A stretch of 16,123 nucleotides of DNA from Chitinophagaceae bacterium (GCA_003456175.1 DMPB01000028.1:1-16123); one strand, 5' to 3'; positions 1-8,292 are shown, counted from the first letter of the stretch. The notes: generated from the sequence alone by a model not told the origin. Numbers and translations: made by a program.

Positions 1-2666
1 TTACACATAACGGTGCTACGAATAGCCGGGTCGGTAATTGCTTCGAACGGAAATGCCATGTACACTACCCGATGGTTGCCTCTAAAGCCTACAGCAGCCC
101 CATCGCCTGTGCCACCACTGTAATTAAGTAATAGTTCGGCACCTGTTACAGCACTGATACGATCTGGAAAATCAACATCAAAAATGCCGGCCGAACCGTT
201 ATCGAAAGTGCCAGACTGATTGGCAAAAAATTGCGATGTTCCAGTGAAGTTATAGGTACCTGCATCATCATCAATATAATTGGCTTTCAAATAATTGTTA
301 TAGAAGTTGAGGTTAGCATTGGCCGATGCTGCTCTACCAATATCCCAACCAAGTTCGGCACCAGAAATTAAAAGGTTGCCACCGGCATCTAAATAAGCAG
401 TTAGTTTAGCAGCCTCGGTAGCATCGAGTGTACGGTCGGCAGTACTTTCCTCGCCTAGTATCCAATCTACTGCTGCATAGCCGTTAAGGCTAATCATATC
501 AGCAATAACTGCTTCGTTTTGTGCACCATCGAACGCGGCACCGCAATTACTTAGCGCTGCTGCATGATCTACCATATAATCGTAGCGATTCATGCGTTCT
601 AAAAACATTCTACGAACATTTCCTAATATGCTACCCTCATTACGCAATACCATCGGCGAAAGTCTGTCGAAGCCATCTACAATTAAATAGCTGGCATTAC
701 TAGTAGGGCTAGCTGGTGTACGTGCAGCTACAACGCTAGTAGTAAATGATTCGCCACCAGCGTTCACGGCCGAAATTTTGAAATAATAAGTGGTATTGGC
801 AGCACCAGTGAAGGTGTAAGTAGTATCATTTACCGTAAGGCCATCGCCAAAACCCTTTCCATTATTACTTATGTATACCCGATAGCTTGTGGCCGGATGA
901 CCAAAAATGCCACCTGTTACAGGCCTGCGCCATGTTAATTGTATTTGATTGTTCCCTGCATTTTTAGCTATAAAATGCGTTGGCTCTTCGGGTAAGTATA
1001 CAATGGGGGTGCCATCTTTATAATTGAAATACTTAACGATGCCCTTATAAATGGCTCTTGCTGCTAGCCTGCGAAATTCTGCATTCTTCAAATCAGTAGC
1101 ATCGGCTGGTGTATCGTGAAAAGCCAACTCAATGAGTGTTCCCGGAATAGAATCGAGATTACGTAATTCTCCAAAGTTGGCTTCTTTAACGCCACGATCG
1201 GTCCAACTTGGGTTGTACCCTGCCCGAATATCGCTAACGATCTGACGATGAATGCTATCGCGAAGTTGTGTACTACCAGGCGATATATTGGGGCGGCCGC
1301 TTCCCAAACCATTATAGCGGTAAGTTTCTGTGCCACGAGCCGTTGCATTCGCAGCATTGGTATGAAACGACACAAACACGCTGTTGCGTACCTCTTCTAC
1401 CCCGCCTTTATTGGCTTCCCATTCGGCATAGAGTGGCCGCATGTTAACATCGCCAACGCAAGTAGGATACCCTTGGTAACGAGCATACATATTGGCTGCT
1501 TCTTCGAAACGGGCTTTGTTACTTCCATTCGGTGATACACTCGGAAAGTTACAATCGGCCTGCTGACCGATGCCGCCGCCAAAACGAACTGCATCGGCTA
1601 TAATAGCTTGCGCATCTTGCGTACTTTGGTTGCTTAATACCACTTTATTATCGCCACCGGCTGCGAAATAAAAACGACCTATATACACCCAAGTACTGCC
1701 GTGTACCTCTTGATTCACTGTATAAGTGGTTGTACCTCCAGCATGATGCACGGTGTATTTAACATCGGTAGGTCTGTTGAGACCGCTTACAAACTGCACA
1801 CTTACCCAATAATAACCACTTACGGTAATCGTAGGCGTGAAAGTAGCTGTGGCAGTAGCGGTAGCACTACTATTGGCTACACGGTATGTACCATTATAAC
1901 CGGGCACTCCACCATCGGTCCAACTACCAGTTTCAGTGTATTGGGGTGCACCGGCATCGTTGTTAACAATGATTTCATTGGTATTTACATCGCGTTCACG
2001 AACACTCCAAACATTCGCACCAGCATTGTACAAGTAGTTCAGTAAATAGTAATTGATGGTTTCAATGGTTCCAAAATCTTCTACCACCTCGTTAGTAGTG
2101 CCACGCTGTGTTGAAAATGCCGAGGCAGAACTATTAGCAACATTCCAACCATGGCCAGGACTCAGCCAAACTGTTTTACCTAATAAACCTCCTGTGAATG
2201 CAGACTGGCTTGGTGTTGGAAATAACCGTGCAGCAACATTGCTGTTAACCGCACCTTTTATATCTGGAAAAGGATCGTTATTCGGCTGTTGCTGGTACCG
2301 CACCTTAGTGGCTACCGGCGTAAAATAATCAAGTGTTTTCCACGTATTGGTGGCAGCATCTTTCGCTAGCAACACAATATTATCGGCACCGGCTTCGTAT
2401 GCCATGTGTGCTAAAGCCTCGTTCAGTTCTTCTACCAAAGCATCGGGTAATTGCCTTACGGTAAATGATTGACGCACATTGAAGTACACTTGTAAAAGAT
2501 TGCCGTTTTGTGCAACACTATCGGGCTGTAATGCTAGTTGCGGATAATGTTCGGCGGCTTTGTTAACAGTGTTGCGAATAGGTTGTAAAAGCGAGTGTTG
2601 CTGTGCTTGTACCATAGATACACCAACAGCAGCCAATGCGGTTAGCAGGCATTGTTTGAAGCGCAT
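1..2666 (-). CDS. Secreted N-acetylmuramoyl-L-alanine amidase-like protein with golvesin-like, Fn3 and C-terminal modules (C-terminus cut by window edge)
   Basis: The frame is open from ATG at 2666 to the left edge (888 codons visible); I checked the phase at several points along its length. Residues 1-22 form a signal peptide ending VQA before QQHS. The amidase part shows SPGHGW with zinc-ligand candidate His172, an acidic NEVVED stretch (Glu193/Glu196), SFHTNA with His435, and LIELAFHD with Glu513, which matches the Amidase_3 pattern of cleaving the lactyl-peptide amide of peptidoglycan. Between the first and second halves of that fold, at about residues 240-367, sits a golvesin/xanthan-lyase-like carbohydrate-binding module (VKYTVHHAGG, then WVYIGRFYF, then DAVRFGGG). 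An Fn3 domain (about 555-650) and an uncharacterised C-terminal module starting SYLIVDGFDRL (about 657) follow. It lies downstream of polA on the same strand, 129 bases away, with its own candidate promoter. Envelope function is inferred; the substrate could be another glycan or peptide. Confidence 0.85.
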   Translation of the reverse strand, partial: MRFKQCLLTALAAVGVSMVQAQQHSLLQPIRNTVNKAAEHYPQLALQPDSVAQNGNLLQVYFNVRQSFTVRQLPDALVEELNEALAHMAYEAGADNIVLLAKDAATNTWKTLDYFTPVATKVRYQQQPNNDPFPDIKGAVNSNVAARLFPTPSQSAFTGGLLGKTVWLSPGHGWNVANSSASAFSTQRGTTNEVVEDFGTIETINYYLLNYLYNAGANVWSVRERDVNTNEIIVNNDAGAPQYTETGSWTDGGVPGYNGTYRVANSSATATATATFTPTITVSGYYWVSVQFVSGLNRPTDVKYTVHHAGGTTTYTVNQEVHGSTWVYIGRFYFAAGGDNKVVLSNQSTQDAQAIIADAVRFGGGIGQQADCNFPSVSPNGSNKARFEEAANMYARYQGYPTCVGDVNMRPLYAEWEANKGGVEEVRNSVFVSFHTNAANATARGTETYRYNGLGSGRPNISPGSTQLRDSIHRQIVSDIRAGYNPSWTDRGVKEANFGELRNLDSIPGTLIELAFHDTPADATDLKNAEFRRLAARAIYKGIVKYFNYKDGTPIVYLPEEPTHFIAKNAGNNQIQLTWRRPVTGGIFGHPATSYRVYISNNGKGFGDGLTVNDTTYTFTGAANTTYYFKISAVNAGGESFTTSVVAARTPASPTSNASYLIVDGFDRLSPMVLRNEGSILGNVRRMFLERMNRYDYMVDHAAALSNCGAAFDGAQNEAVIADMISLNGYAAVDWILGEESTADRTLDATEAAKLTAYLDAGGNLLISGAELGWDIGRAASANANLNFYNNYLKANYIDDDAGTYNFTGTSQFFANQSGTFDNGSAGIFDVDFPDRISAVTGAELLLNYSGGTGDGAAVGFRGNHRVVYMAFPFEAITDPAIRSTVMC
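828..840 (+). repeat. Interspersed repeat ATTTRCCGYAAGG, copy 1
   Basis: ATTTACCGTAAGG inside the amidase gene, opposite to its sense strand (encodes LTVN). Consensus of all 12 copies: (C)ATTTRCCGYAAGG(TA), with the near-palindromic core TTRC-C-GYAA. Confidence 0.8.
2454..2466 (-). repeat. Interspersed repeat, copy 2
   Basis: A perfect ATTTACCGTAAGG on the minus strand, in the amidase gene in the sense direction, encoding FTVR near the protein's N-terminus. Confidence 0.8.
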
Positions 2667-2697
2667 AAGCAGTCGTTATTTTTCGGTTTTTGCACCT

Positions 2698-2730
2698 TGA
2701 AGATAGCTAAAAACCGCTAAATACTGCAAA
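2698..2730 (-). promoter_or_regulatory. Candidate Bacteroidota-type promoter for the amidase
   Basis: Read on the minus strand, TTTG (2730-2727) is followed after 21 bases by TATCTTCA (2705-2698), a four-of-six match to TAnnTTTG. The predicted start would leave a leader of about 25 bases before the ATG at 2666. The match is imperfect, so transcription from polA cannot be excluded. Confidence 0.3.
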
Positions 2731-2780
2731 TACAGCTTTTTTTGTGCAGCTACATGTGCCTAATAGGCTCCCGCTACCTC

Positions 2781-2793
2781 ATTTACCGTAAGG
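2781..2793 (+). repeat. Interspersed repeat, copy 3, at the polA stop codon
   Basis: The extended 16-base form (2780-2795) ends at the base next to the polA stop codon (2796-2798). It is the most notable element in the polA-amidase gap. Confidence 0.85.
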
Positions 2794-2795
2794 TA

Positions 2796-5678
2796 CTAGT
2801 GTGCTTCTAACCAATTATCGCCAATACCTACCTCGGCCTCTACTGGCACACCATGTGGTAGCACCAATGCGGTACGCATATTCTCGAGAATAAGGTTTTT
2901 GAGTGACTCTACTTCATCGCGGTGGGCATCGAACACCAATTCATCGTGTACTTGCAGCAACATTTTGCTACGTAGTTGTGCGGCTTGCATGGCTGCATGA
3001 ATTTTAATCATCGCCAACTTAATCATATCAGCTGCGGTACCTTGAATCGGACTGTTAATTGCGTTGCGTTCGGCGTAGCCCCTAACGGTAAAATTACTGC
3101 TGTTGATATCGCGAAGCCAACGCTTGCGGCCCATTAACGTTTGTACGTAACCATGCTCTCTACAGAAATTGATGGTTTCATCCATATAACGTGTGATGCC
3201 TGAAAACTCACGTTTGTAGTTATCAATAATTTCTTTCGCTTCAGATCTGCTGATGCCTAAGTTATCGGCCAAACCAAATGCACCTTGCCCGTATATGATA
3301 CCAAAATTCACGCTCTTGGCTTTGTATCGTTGTTCTTTGGTAACGGCAGCTTCATCAATGCCATACACTTTAGCAGCTGTAGCGGTGTGAATGTCTTTGC
3401 CGGCAATAAAAGCTTTCACCATATTTTCATCGCCACTAATTGCTGCAACAATGCGTAATTCAATTTGCGAGTAGTCGGCGCTGAGCAATATATAATCGCT
3501 GCTACGTGGTACAAACGCTTTGCGTATTTCGCGGCCCCGTTCGGTACGTATCGGAATATTTTGAAGGTTCGGATTATTACTACTTAACCTACCTGTTACG
3601 GCTACAGCTTGTGCATAATTGGTATGCACCCGGCCTGTTTTGCTGTTCAGCAATTTGGGTAAAGCATCTACATAGGTACTTTTTAGCTTGGTAAGTTGGC
3701 GATAGGCTAAAATATTGGTAACCACATCGTGCCCTTTTGCAGCTAATTTCAACAACACATCTTCACCCGTTTGATATTGACCTGTTTTAGTTTTTTTCGC
3801 AGATGGATCTAACTTCAAATGATCAAACAATACCTCGCCCAGTTGCTTGGGACTTGCTAGGTTAAATTTGAGCCCTGCGGTAGCATATACTTGTTGTTCG
3901 GCTTCGGCAGCTTCTTGCTCTAATTGTACACTATAAGCTTGTAAGAAATCTGTATCTACACGAATGCCTTCATACTCCATATCGGTAAGTACACGTACCA
4001 ATGGATTTTCAACTTCGTAAAACACACGTTCTACTTCACGCTCTTTCAATTGTGGATGTAAGGCATGTTTTAATTGTAAGGTAATATCGGCATCTTCAGC
4101 AGCATAGTCTTTCACTGCCTCAATAGGTGCATCACGCATATTGCCTTGTTCTTTCCCTTTTTTTCCTATGAGGGTTTCAATAGCAATAGGTTCGTAACCG
4201 AGGTATTGTGTACTTAGCCAATCCATACTACGCTTACCTTCTGGCTCAATTACATAATGTGCTAGCATGGTATCGTATAATTTACCCGTAAGGGTGTACC
4301 CATACCATTTTAACACCAATAAATCGTATTTAATATTTTGACCAATCCAAAGAATATCAGGATGAGCAAATAAAGGCGCAAGTAATGCAAGTATGGCTGA
4401 GGTAGCCTCTTTTTCGGGCGGACAAGGTATGTAATAAGCTTCCCTTGCGGTAAATGCAAAACTCATACCCACCAATTCTGCTTCATTCGCATCGATATGG
4501 GTAGTTTCAGTATCGAAACAAATTTCTAGTTGCTGCAATGCTTTGGCAACAAAAGCTTCGATAGCTGCAGGAGTATTGAGCAAATGATACGTATGAGGCA
4601 CATCGTTAATGGTTTTTAAAGCACTTGTTTCGGTAGATGTAGTTGCATCAGTTGATACGCTTACGGCCATTTGCAACAAAGGCGAATCAAAAGCAATGGC
4701 ATGGCCACCAGCTTTTTCTTTTTTGTTACTTGCCGTTGGAGGTGTAGGGCTACCAAATAAATCTATCTGACTACCCGTTGGTGCTTGTTGAAACACATCG
4801 AAATCGTTGCCTAAAATTCGCTTGCCTAATGTTTTAAATTCTAGTTCGGCGAAAATGCTTTTAAGCGCTTCTGTGTTCCATGCTTTTAACTGATAATCTT
4901 CTTCGTGAAATGTTACCGGTACATTGGTGATAATGGTAGCCAGTTTTTTACTCATTAACGCATCTTCTTTACCCTTGCGTACCTTCTCGCCCAAGGCACC
5001 TTTAATGGCATCGGCATTGGCCAATACATTTTCAAGGGTATCATATTCTTTCAGCAGTTTAGCAGCCGTTTTTTCTCCTACGCCTGCAATACCGGGGATA
5101 TTATCTACTGCATCGCCCATTAAACCGAGCATATCAATTACTTGTTCTACACGGGCAATATCCCATTTGGTACAAATTTTTTGTGCATCTAAAATTTCTT
5201 CTTTGTTACCCATGTACGGCGGCTTATAAATGTATACACCTGGGTGTATGAGTAACTGTCCATAATCTTTATCAGGTGTTACCATATACACCTCGTAGCC
5301 TTTATCGGCTGCTTGCCATGCTAGGGTACCAATAACATCATCGGCTTCATAGCCATCGAGTTCTACCACCGGAATATTAAACCCTCTGATAATATCTTTA
5401 ATCATCGGAATACTCACCAATAAATCTTCTGGAGCTTCTTGCCTATTGGCTTTGTAGGCCGCAAAATCAGTATGTCTTTCTGTAGCAGCCTCTGTATCAA
5501 AACACACCGCTAAATGGGTTGGTTTTTCTTTTTGAATGAGATCGTACAAAGTATTGGTGAACCCAAACTGTGCATTGGTGTTCAAACCTTTACTCGTAAT
5601 ACGCGGACTACGAATTAACGCATAATAAGCTCTGTAAATGAGCGCCATTGCATCGAGCAAAAAGAGTTTTTTAGCCAT
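2796..5678 (-). CDS. polA: DNA polymerase I, with intact 5' nuclease, 3'-5' exonuclease and polymerase domains
   Basis: 960 residues, slightly longer than E. coli Pol I. The N-terminal 5' nuclease (about 1-290) has GYEADDVIGTLA, DKDYGQLL and the helix-hairpin-helix stretch DAVDNIPGIAGVGEKTAAKLL. The proofreading domain keeps FDTETT (Asp389, Glu391), NIKYDLL and the YAAED motif, so 3'-5' exonuclease activity is expected, unlike in Taq-type enzymes. The polymerase domain keeps motif A (ADYSQIELR, Asp735), motif B (RYKAKSVNFGIIYGQG) and motif C (QVHDELVF, Asp912). A low-complexity linker between the nuclease and proofreading domains carries QIDLF at 304-308, resembling the sliding-clamp-binding consensus. 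The enzyme acts in Okazaki fragment processing and repair. It is transcribed divergently from the trehalase, and its stop codon directly abuts a copy of the 13-base interspersed repeat. MAKKLFLLDAMALIYRAYYA is a typical start for the family. Confidence 0.98.
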   Translation of the reverse strand: MAKKLFLLDAMALIYRAYYALIRSPRITSKGLNTNAQFGFTNTLYDLIQKEKPTHLAVCFDTEAATERHTDFAAYKANRQEAPEDLLVSIPMIKDIIRGFNIPVVELDGYEADDVIGTLAWQAADKGYEVYMVTPDKDYGQLLIHPGVYIYKPPYMGNKEEILDAQKICTKWDIARVEQVIDMLGLMGDAVDNIPGIAGVGEKTAAKLLKEYDTLENVLANADAIKGALGEKVRKGKEDALMSKKLATIITNVPVTFHEEDYQLKAWNTEALKSIFAELEFKTLGKRILGNDFDVFQQAPTGSQIDLFGSPTPPTASNKKEKAGGHAIAFDSPLLQMAVSVSTDATTSTETSALKTINDVPHTYHLLNTPAAIEAFVAKALQQLEICFDTETTHIDANEAELVGMSFAFTAREAYYIPCPPEKEATSAILALLAPLFAHPDILWIGQNIKYDLLVLKWYGYTLTGKLYDTMLAHYVIEPEGKRSMDWLSTQYLGYEPIAIETLIGKKGKEQGNMRDAPIEAVKDYAAEDADITLQLKHALHPQLKEREVERVFYEVENPLVRVLTDMEYEGIRVDTDFLQAYSVQLEQEAAEAEQQVYATAGLKFNLASPKQLGEVLFDHLKLDPSAKKTKTGQYQTGEDVLLKLAAKGHDVVTNILAYRQLTKLKSTYVDALPKLLNSKTGRVHTNYAQAVAVTGRLSSNNPNLQNIPIRTERGREIRKAFVPRSSDYILLSADYSQIELRIVAAISGDENMVKAFIAGKDIHTATAAKVYGIDEAAVTKEQRYKAKSVNFGIIYGQGAFGLADNLGISRSEAKEIIDNYKREFSGITRYMDETINFCREHGYVQTLMGRKRWLRDINSSNFTVRGYAERNAINSPIQGTAADMIKLAMIKIHAAMQAAQLRSKMLLQVHDELVFDAHRDEVESLKNLILENMRTALVLPHGVPVEAEVGIGDNWLEAH
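4443..4455 (-). repeat. Interspersed repeat, copy 4 (GCAA variant)
   Basis: ATTTACCGCAAGG on the minus strand inside polA, encoding AFTARE in the proofreading domain. A more degenerate copy, with one change in the 12-base core, lies at 3081-3092. Confidence 0.7.
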
Positions 5679-5792
5679 GCAACGAATGTACAGTTTATGC
5701 GGTTGTTGCTACATAAGAAGCGGTGTATTTGACAACTTTCAATGCAATTTTTTGCTTGCAACTCGTACCTTACACATCAAATTTTTACCTAC

Positions 5793-7388
5793 ATGCGTTG
5801 TTGTAACTACCGCACACTATTTTCTGCAGCTGCTATTGTTAGTAGTATGTACCTTACGGTAAATGCTCAACCGGTTAGTACACCCGATAGTATTTATCAG
5901 CGATTATTTACCGATGTACAGTTGAACCGCATTTTTCCAGACAACAAAACCTTTGTGGATATGGTTCCTAAGCGTTCGCCACAAGCAATTGTAGCCGATT
6001 ATGAACGCATTCGCAACACACCTAATATTAAATTTTCTATCAAAGCATTTGTAGAGGAGAATTTTTATTTACCGCAAGGTAATACCAATACTTATACCAC
6101 CCAGCAAGCACCTGTAGCAACACATATTAAACAGCTTTGGCAAGTACTGAAACGCCAAGCCGATGTAGCCACGGCAGGCAGCTCATTACTACCATTACCT
6201 AACCCCTATATTGTACCGGGCGGACGATTTAGGGAAGTGTATTATTGGGATAGTTACTTTACCATGCTTGGATTAGCGGAAAGTGGCGAGTGGACTACCA
6301 TTGAACACATGATTGATAATTTTGCTTATTTAATCAACCAATACGGACATATACCTAACGGCAATCGCAGTTATTATTTAAGTCGTAGCCAACCACCATT
6401 TTTCGCTATGATGGTCGATTTATTAGCTACCCATAAAGGCAAAGCTACTTGGGCATTATACAAAAACGCATTACAAAAAGAATACGATTATTGGAACGAT
6501 AAAAATGGCATTACAAAACATCGGGTAACCATGCCCGATGGCAGCATTTTACAACGCTATTGGGATGCTAACAACACACCACGACAAGAAAGTTATTACG
6601 AAGATTACACCTTGGTATATGGCGAATACGATGGCATGAAAAAACCTGCCATTGCTAATGCAGCGAACACATTCAGACACTTGCGCAGTGGTGCCGAAAG
6701 TGGCTGGGATTTTAGCACACGTTGGTTTGCCGATGGCAAGCAATTAAAAACAATTGAAACAACCAATATTGTACCTGTTGATTTAAACGGATTGTTGTAT
6801 CAACTAGAACTAGCACTTGCCAAAGCGAATGAAGCATCGGGTAACCTTAATCGAAAACGTTACTTTGAGCAACTAGCACTACGGCGCAAAAAAGCAATAC
6901 AGAAGTACTGCTGGAATGCCAAGCAAGGCTATTTTTTCGATTATCATATTTTACGTAAGCGAACCACCAATGCCATTACCGCTGCAGGCATAACACCAGC
7001 ATTTTTTGGCATTGCAACTACACAACAAACAGCACAATGTGCCAAAACCATTGAGCAACAATTATTACAGCCCGGCGGACTTGTTACTACCACCATTGAT
7101 AGCAAACAACAATGGGATGCACCCAACGGTTGGGCACCATTACAATATATGGCTGTTGTTGGCTTGCGAAACAACGGCCAAACAGCACTGGCAAAAACCA
7201 TTGCCGAACGTTGGATTAACTTAAACATAAAAGTATACCAACAAACAGGCAAGCTCATGGAAAAATACAATGTTGTAGATATTACCAAAGAAGCTGGCGG
7301 CGGCGAATATCCTGGTCAGGATGGTTTCGGTTGGACCAACGGCGTATTACTCAAACTATTAGCTATGTATCCCGTTAATACACCATAA
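5793..7388 (+). CDS. treA: Secreted (periplasmic) trehalase, glycoside hydrolase family 37
   Basis: Hydrolyses alpha,alpha-trehalose to two glucose molecules. Both trehalase signatures are present: PGGRFREVYYWDSY (142-155) and QWDAPNGWAP (440-449). Asp306 in ESGWDF and Glu490 in LMEKYN match the positions of the catalytic acid and base in GH37 enzymes; the glycine-rich GGGEYPGQDGFGWTNG follows. An upstream in-frame ATG exists at 5742, but I prefer 5793. It gives a compact signal peptide (MRCCNYRTLF, a hydrophobic stretch, then LTVNA before QPV) and a 531-residue protein of usual family length. Its start is divergent from polA across about 114 bases. One repeat copy lies inside the signal peptide coding region, one within the gene, and one directly after the stop codon. 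No trehalose synthesis or transport genes are nearby, so it probably scavenges external trehalose. Confidence 0.95.
   Translation: MRCCNYRTLFSAAAIVSSMYLTVNAQPVSTPDSIYQRLFTDVQLNRIFPDNKTFVDMVPKRSPQAIVADYERIRNTPNIKFSIKAFVEENFYLPQGNTNTYTTQQAPVATHIKQLWQVLKRQADVATAGSSLLPLPNPYIVPGGRFREVYYWDSYFTMLGLAESGEWTTIEHMIDNFAYLINQYGHIPNGNRSYYLSRSQPPFFAMMVDLLATHKGKATWALYKNALQKEYDYWNDKNGITKHRVTMPDGSILQRYWDANNTPRQESYYEDYTLVYGEYDGMKKPAIANAANTFRHLRSGAESGWDFSTRWFADGKQLKTIETTNIVPVDLNGLLYQLELALAKANEASGNLNRKRYFEQLALRRKKAIQKYCWNAKQGYFFDYHILRKRTTNAITAAGITPAFFGIATTQQTAQCAKTIEQQLLQPGGLVTTTIDSKQQWDAPNGWAPLQYMAVVGLRNNGQTALAKTIAERWINLNIKVYQQTGKLMEKYNVVDITKEAGGGEYPGQDGFGWTNGVLLKLLAMYPVNTP
5852..5864 (-). repeat. Interspersed repeat, copy 5, in the trehalase signal peptide region
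   Basis: The extended form spans 5850-5865 and encodes YLTVNA across the predicted signal peptide cleavage region, opposite in strand to the gene. Confidence 0.8.
6067..6079 (+). repeat. Interspersed repeat, copy 6 (GCAA variant)
   Basis: ATTTACCGCAAGG followed by TA, inside the trehalase gene, here read as YLPQG, a different reading frame from the FTVR and LTVN copies. Confidence 0.65.
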
Positions 7389-7390
7389 TA

Positions 7391-7403
7391 CCTTACGGTA
7401 AAT
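7391..7403 (-). repeat. Interspersed repeat, copy 7, at the trehalase stop codon
   Basis: The extended 16-base form begins at 7389, the base directly after the trehalase stop (7386-7388), in the same orientation relative to the gene as the copy at the polA stop. Confidence 0.85.
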
Positions 7404-7451
7404 GAATCCTGCGAATGGCGGGTTGTTATCCATAATAATGCTACGCATTCA

Positions 7452-7494
7452 AACAAAAGAGATGGGGCGCCGAAGGCGCCCCATCTCTTTTGTT
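7452..7494. terminator. Strong bidirectional rho-independent terminator after the trehalase gene
   Basis: A perfect 20-base inverted repeat (7452-7471 and 7475-7494) surrounds a GAA loop. The stem has a GC-rich tip (GGGGCGCC/GGCGCCCC) and an A-rich left foot paired with a TCTTTTGTT right foot, so a U-rich tail exists on either strand. It separates the trehalase transcript from the ribosomal protein cluster. Confidence 0.92.
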
Positions 7495-7548
7495 ACTAGT
7501 TGGGCATTCTCGAAACAAGCAATAGTACCTGCAGCTAGTAGCAGTAGT

Positions 7549-7561
7549 ATTTGCCGCAAGG
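7549..7561 (+). repeat. Interspersed repeat, copy 8 (G and C variant)
   Basis: ATTTGCCGCAAGG in the non-coding trehalase-rplM gap, about 55 bases past the terminator. Both variable positions differ from the main form, and the flanking base changes so that GCC still pairs with GGC. Confidence 0.65.
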
Positions 7562-7677
7562 CCGTTCAATAACCCATTTTGAAGCAAAAATCATAAAGAG
7601 GCTAAAATATTTTTTCACTTTTTTTATTGATAATCAATTAGTTATAAAGATTCGATAAAAAATTAACCCAATAATTG

Positions 7678-7708
7678 TTGGTTATTTGGTAGCAGTAGCC
7701 CACCTTTG
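7678..7708 (+). promoter_or_regulatory. Probable promoter of the rplM-rpsI-rpsB-tsf cluster
   Basis: TTGG at 7678-7681 is followed after 19 bases by CACCTTTG at 7701-7708, close to the Bacteroidota -33 (TTTG/TTG) and -7 (TAnnTTTG) boxes at the usual spacing. It lies in a very AT-rich stretch (about 7590-7690) downstream of the trehalase terminator. Transcription would begin near 7713-7715, leaving a leader of about 65 bases. Confidence 0.55.
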
Positions 7709-7712
7709 CACT

Positions 7713-7766
7713 CCCAAAATCGGGTGCCTTGGGATAGCGAGGCAGATTGATCACTCGGCGAAAGCC
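7713..7766 (+). ncRNA. Structured 5' leader of rplM (candidate autoregulatory ribosomal-protein leader)
   Basis: CCCAA (7713-7717) can pair with TTGGG (7729-7733). TGCCT (7725-7729), mostly inside that loop, can pair with AGGCA (7740-7744). The two stems share only T7729, so they form either an H-type pseudoknot or two competing hairpins. A GGC-GAAA-GCC hairpin with a GNRA loop follows at 7757-7766, then an A-rich run into the ATG. Autoregulation by L13 or another product of the cluster is inferred from position, not shown. Confidence 0.45.
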
Positions 7767-7779
7767 AAAAAACAAAACA

Positions 7780-8223
7780 ATGAGCAAATTACATTTCACC
7801 ACCAAGCATGCGAATGCGGCTACCGTGCAGCGTAATTGGTACGTAGTAGACGGTACTAATCAAACCGTAGGTCGTATAGCTTCTCGTATTGCCGCCATCC
7901 TTCGCGGTAAAAACAAAACCTATTACACACCACACGTAGATTGTGGCGATTATGTTATCATTATCAACGCCGATAAGGTGGTTTATACAGGTAACAAAAG
8001 CGAACAGAAGGTATTCCAAAACTTTAGTGGTTACCCAGGCGGTTTAAAAGAAGAAACTGCGAAAGACCTACTAAAGCGTCGTCCTGAGTCTGTAATGGAG
8101 CGTACCATTAAAGGCATGTTGCCTAAGAACCGCTTAGGTCGTAAAATGTTTAAGAAGTTGTTTGTATATGCAGGTAGCAACCACCCACATACTGCACAAC
8201 AGCCTAAAGAATTAAAGTTCTAA
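7780..8223 (+). CDS. rplM: 50S ribosomal protein L13
   Basis: A 147-residue uL13 protein of the large ribosomal subunit. Recognisable stretches are WYVVDGTNQTVGRIASRIAAILRGKNK, HVDCGDYVIIINADKVVYTGNK and RTIKGMLPKNRLGRKMFKKLFVYAGSNHPH. An in-frame ATG at 7747 would add 11 residues (MITRRKPKNKT), but those codons overlap the GNRA hairpin of the leader. MSKLHFTTKHAN at 7780 gives the family's usual length and start, preceded by an A-rich run instead of a Shine-Dalgarno site. It is the first gene of the cluster, followed 69 bases later by rpsI, the classic L13-S9 pair. Confidence 0.97.
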   Translation: MSKLHFTTKHANAATVQRNWYVVDGTNQTVGRIASRIAAILRGKNKTYYTPHVDCGDYVIIINADKVVYTGNKSEQKVFQNFSGYPGGLKEETAKDLLKRRPESVMERTIKGMLPKNRLGRKMFKKLFVYAGSNHPHTAQQPKELKF

Positions 8224-8235
8224 AGCCCCTCCCGG

Positions 8236-8252
8236 CCTCCCCGAAGGGGAGG
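8236..8252. repeat. GC-rich hairpin between rplM and rpsI
   Basis: CCTCCCC-GAA-GGGGAGG forms a perfect 7-base-pair stem inside a CCCCTCCCGGCC context. The composition contrasts with the AT-rich surroundings. No T-tract follows and rpsI lies 40 bases downstream, so it probably does not end transcription. It may be a dispersed intergenic repeat or an mRNA processing or stability hairpin; only one copy is in this window. Confidence 0.5.
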
Positions 8253-8292
8253 TGATTGGAGAATTTCATAAACTCAATCACCAAAAAATTAC

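Noticed and set aside
1..3. TTA at the window start as the amidase stop codon
   Set aside because: The frame fixed by the ATG at 2666 places codon boundaries at positions 3-5 and 6-8, so TTA at 1-3 is out of phase and the gene continues past the edge.
1088..2328. Several 65-114 residue open frames on both strands in the left 2.3 kb
   Set aside because: They overlap the continuous amidase frame, which runs open to the left edge with recognisable domains; the short frames resemble no protein I know.
5742..5792. Upstream ATG for the trehalase
   Set aside because: It would add 17 residues (MQFFACNSYLTHQIFTY) before a well-formed signal peptide that starts at 5793.
8236..8252. Hairpin after rplM as a terminator
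   Set aside because: There is no T-tract after the stem, and rpsI follows closely in the conserved rplM-rpsI pair.
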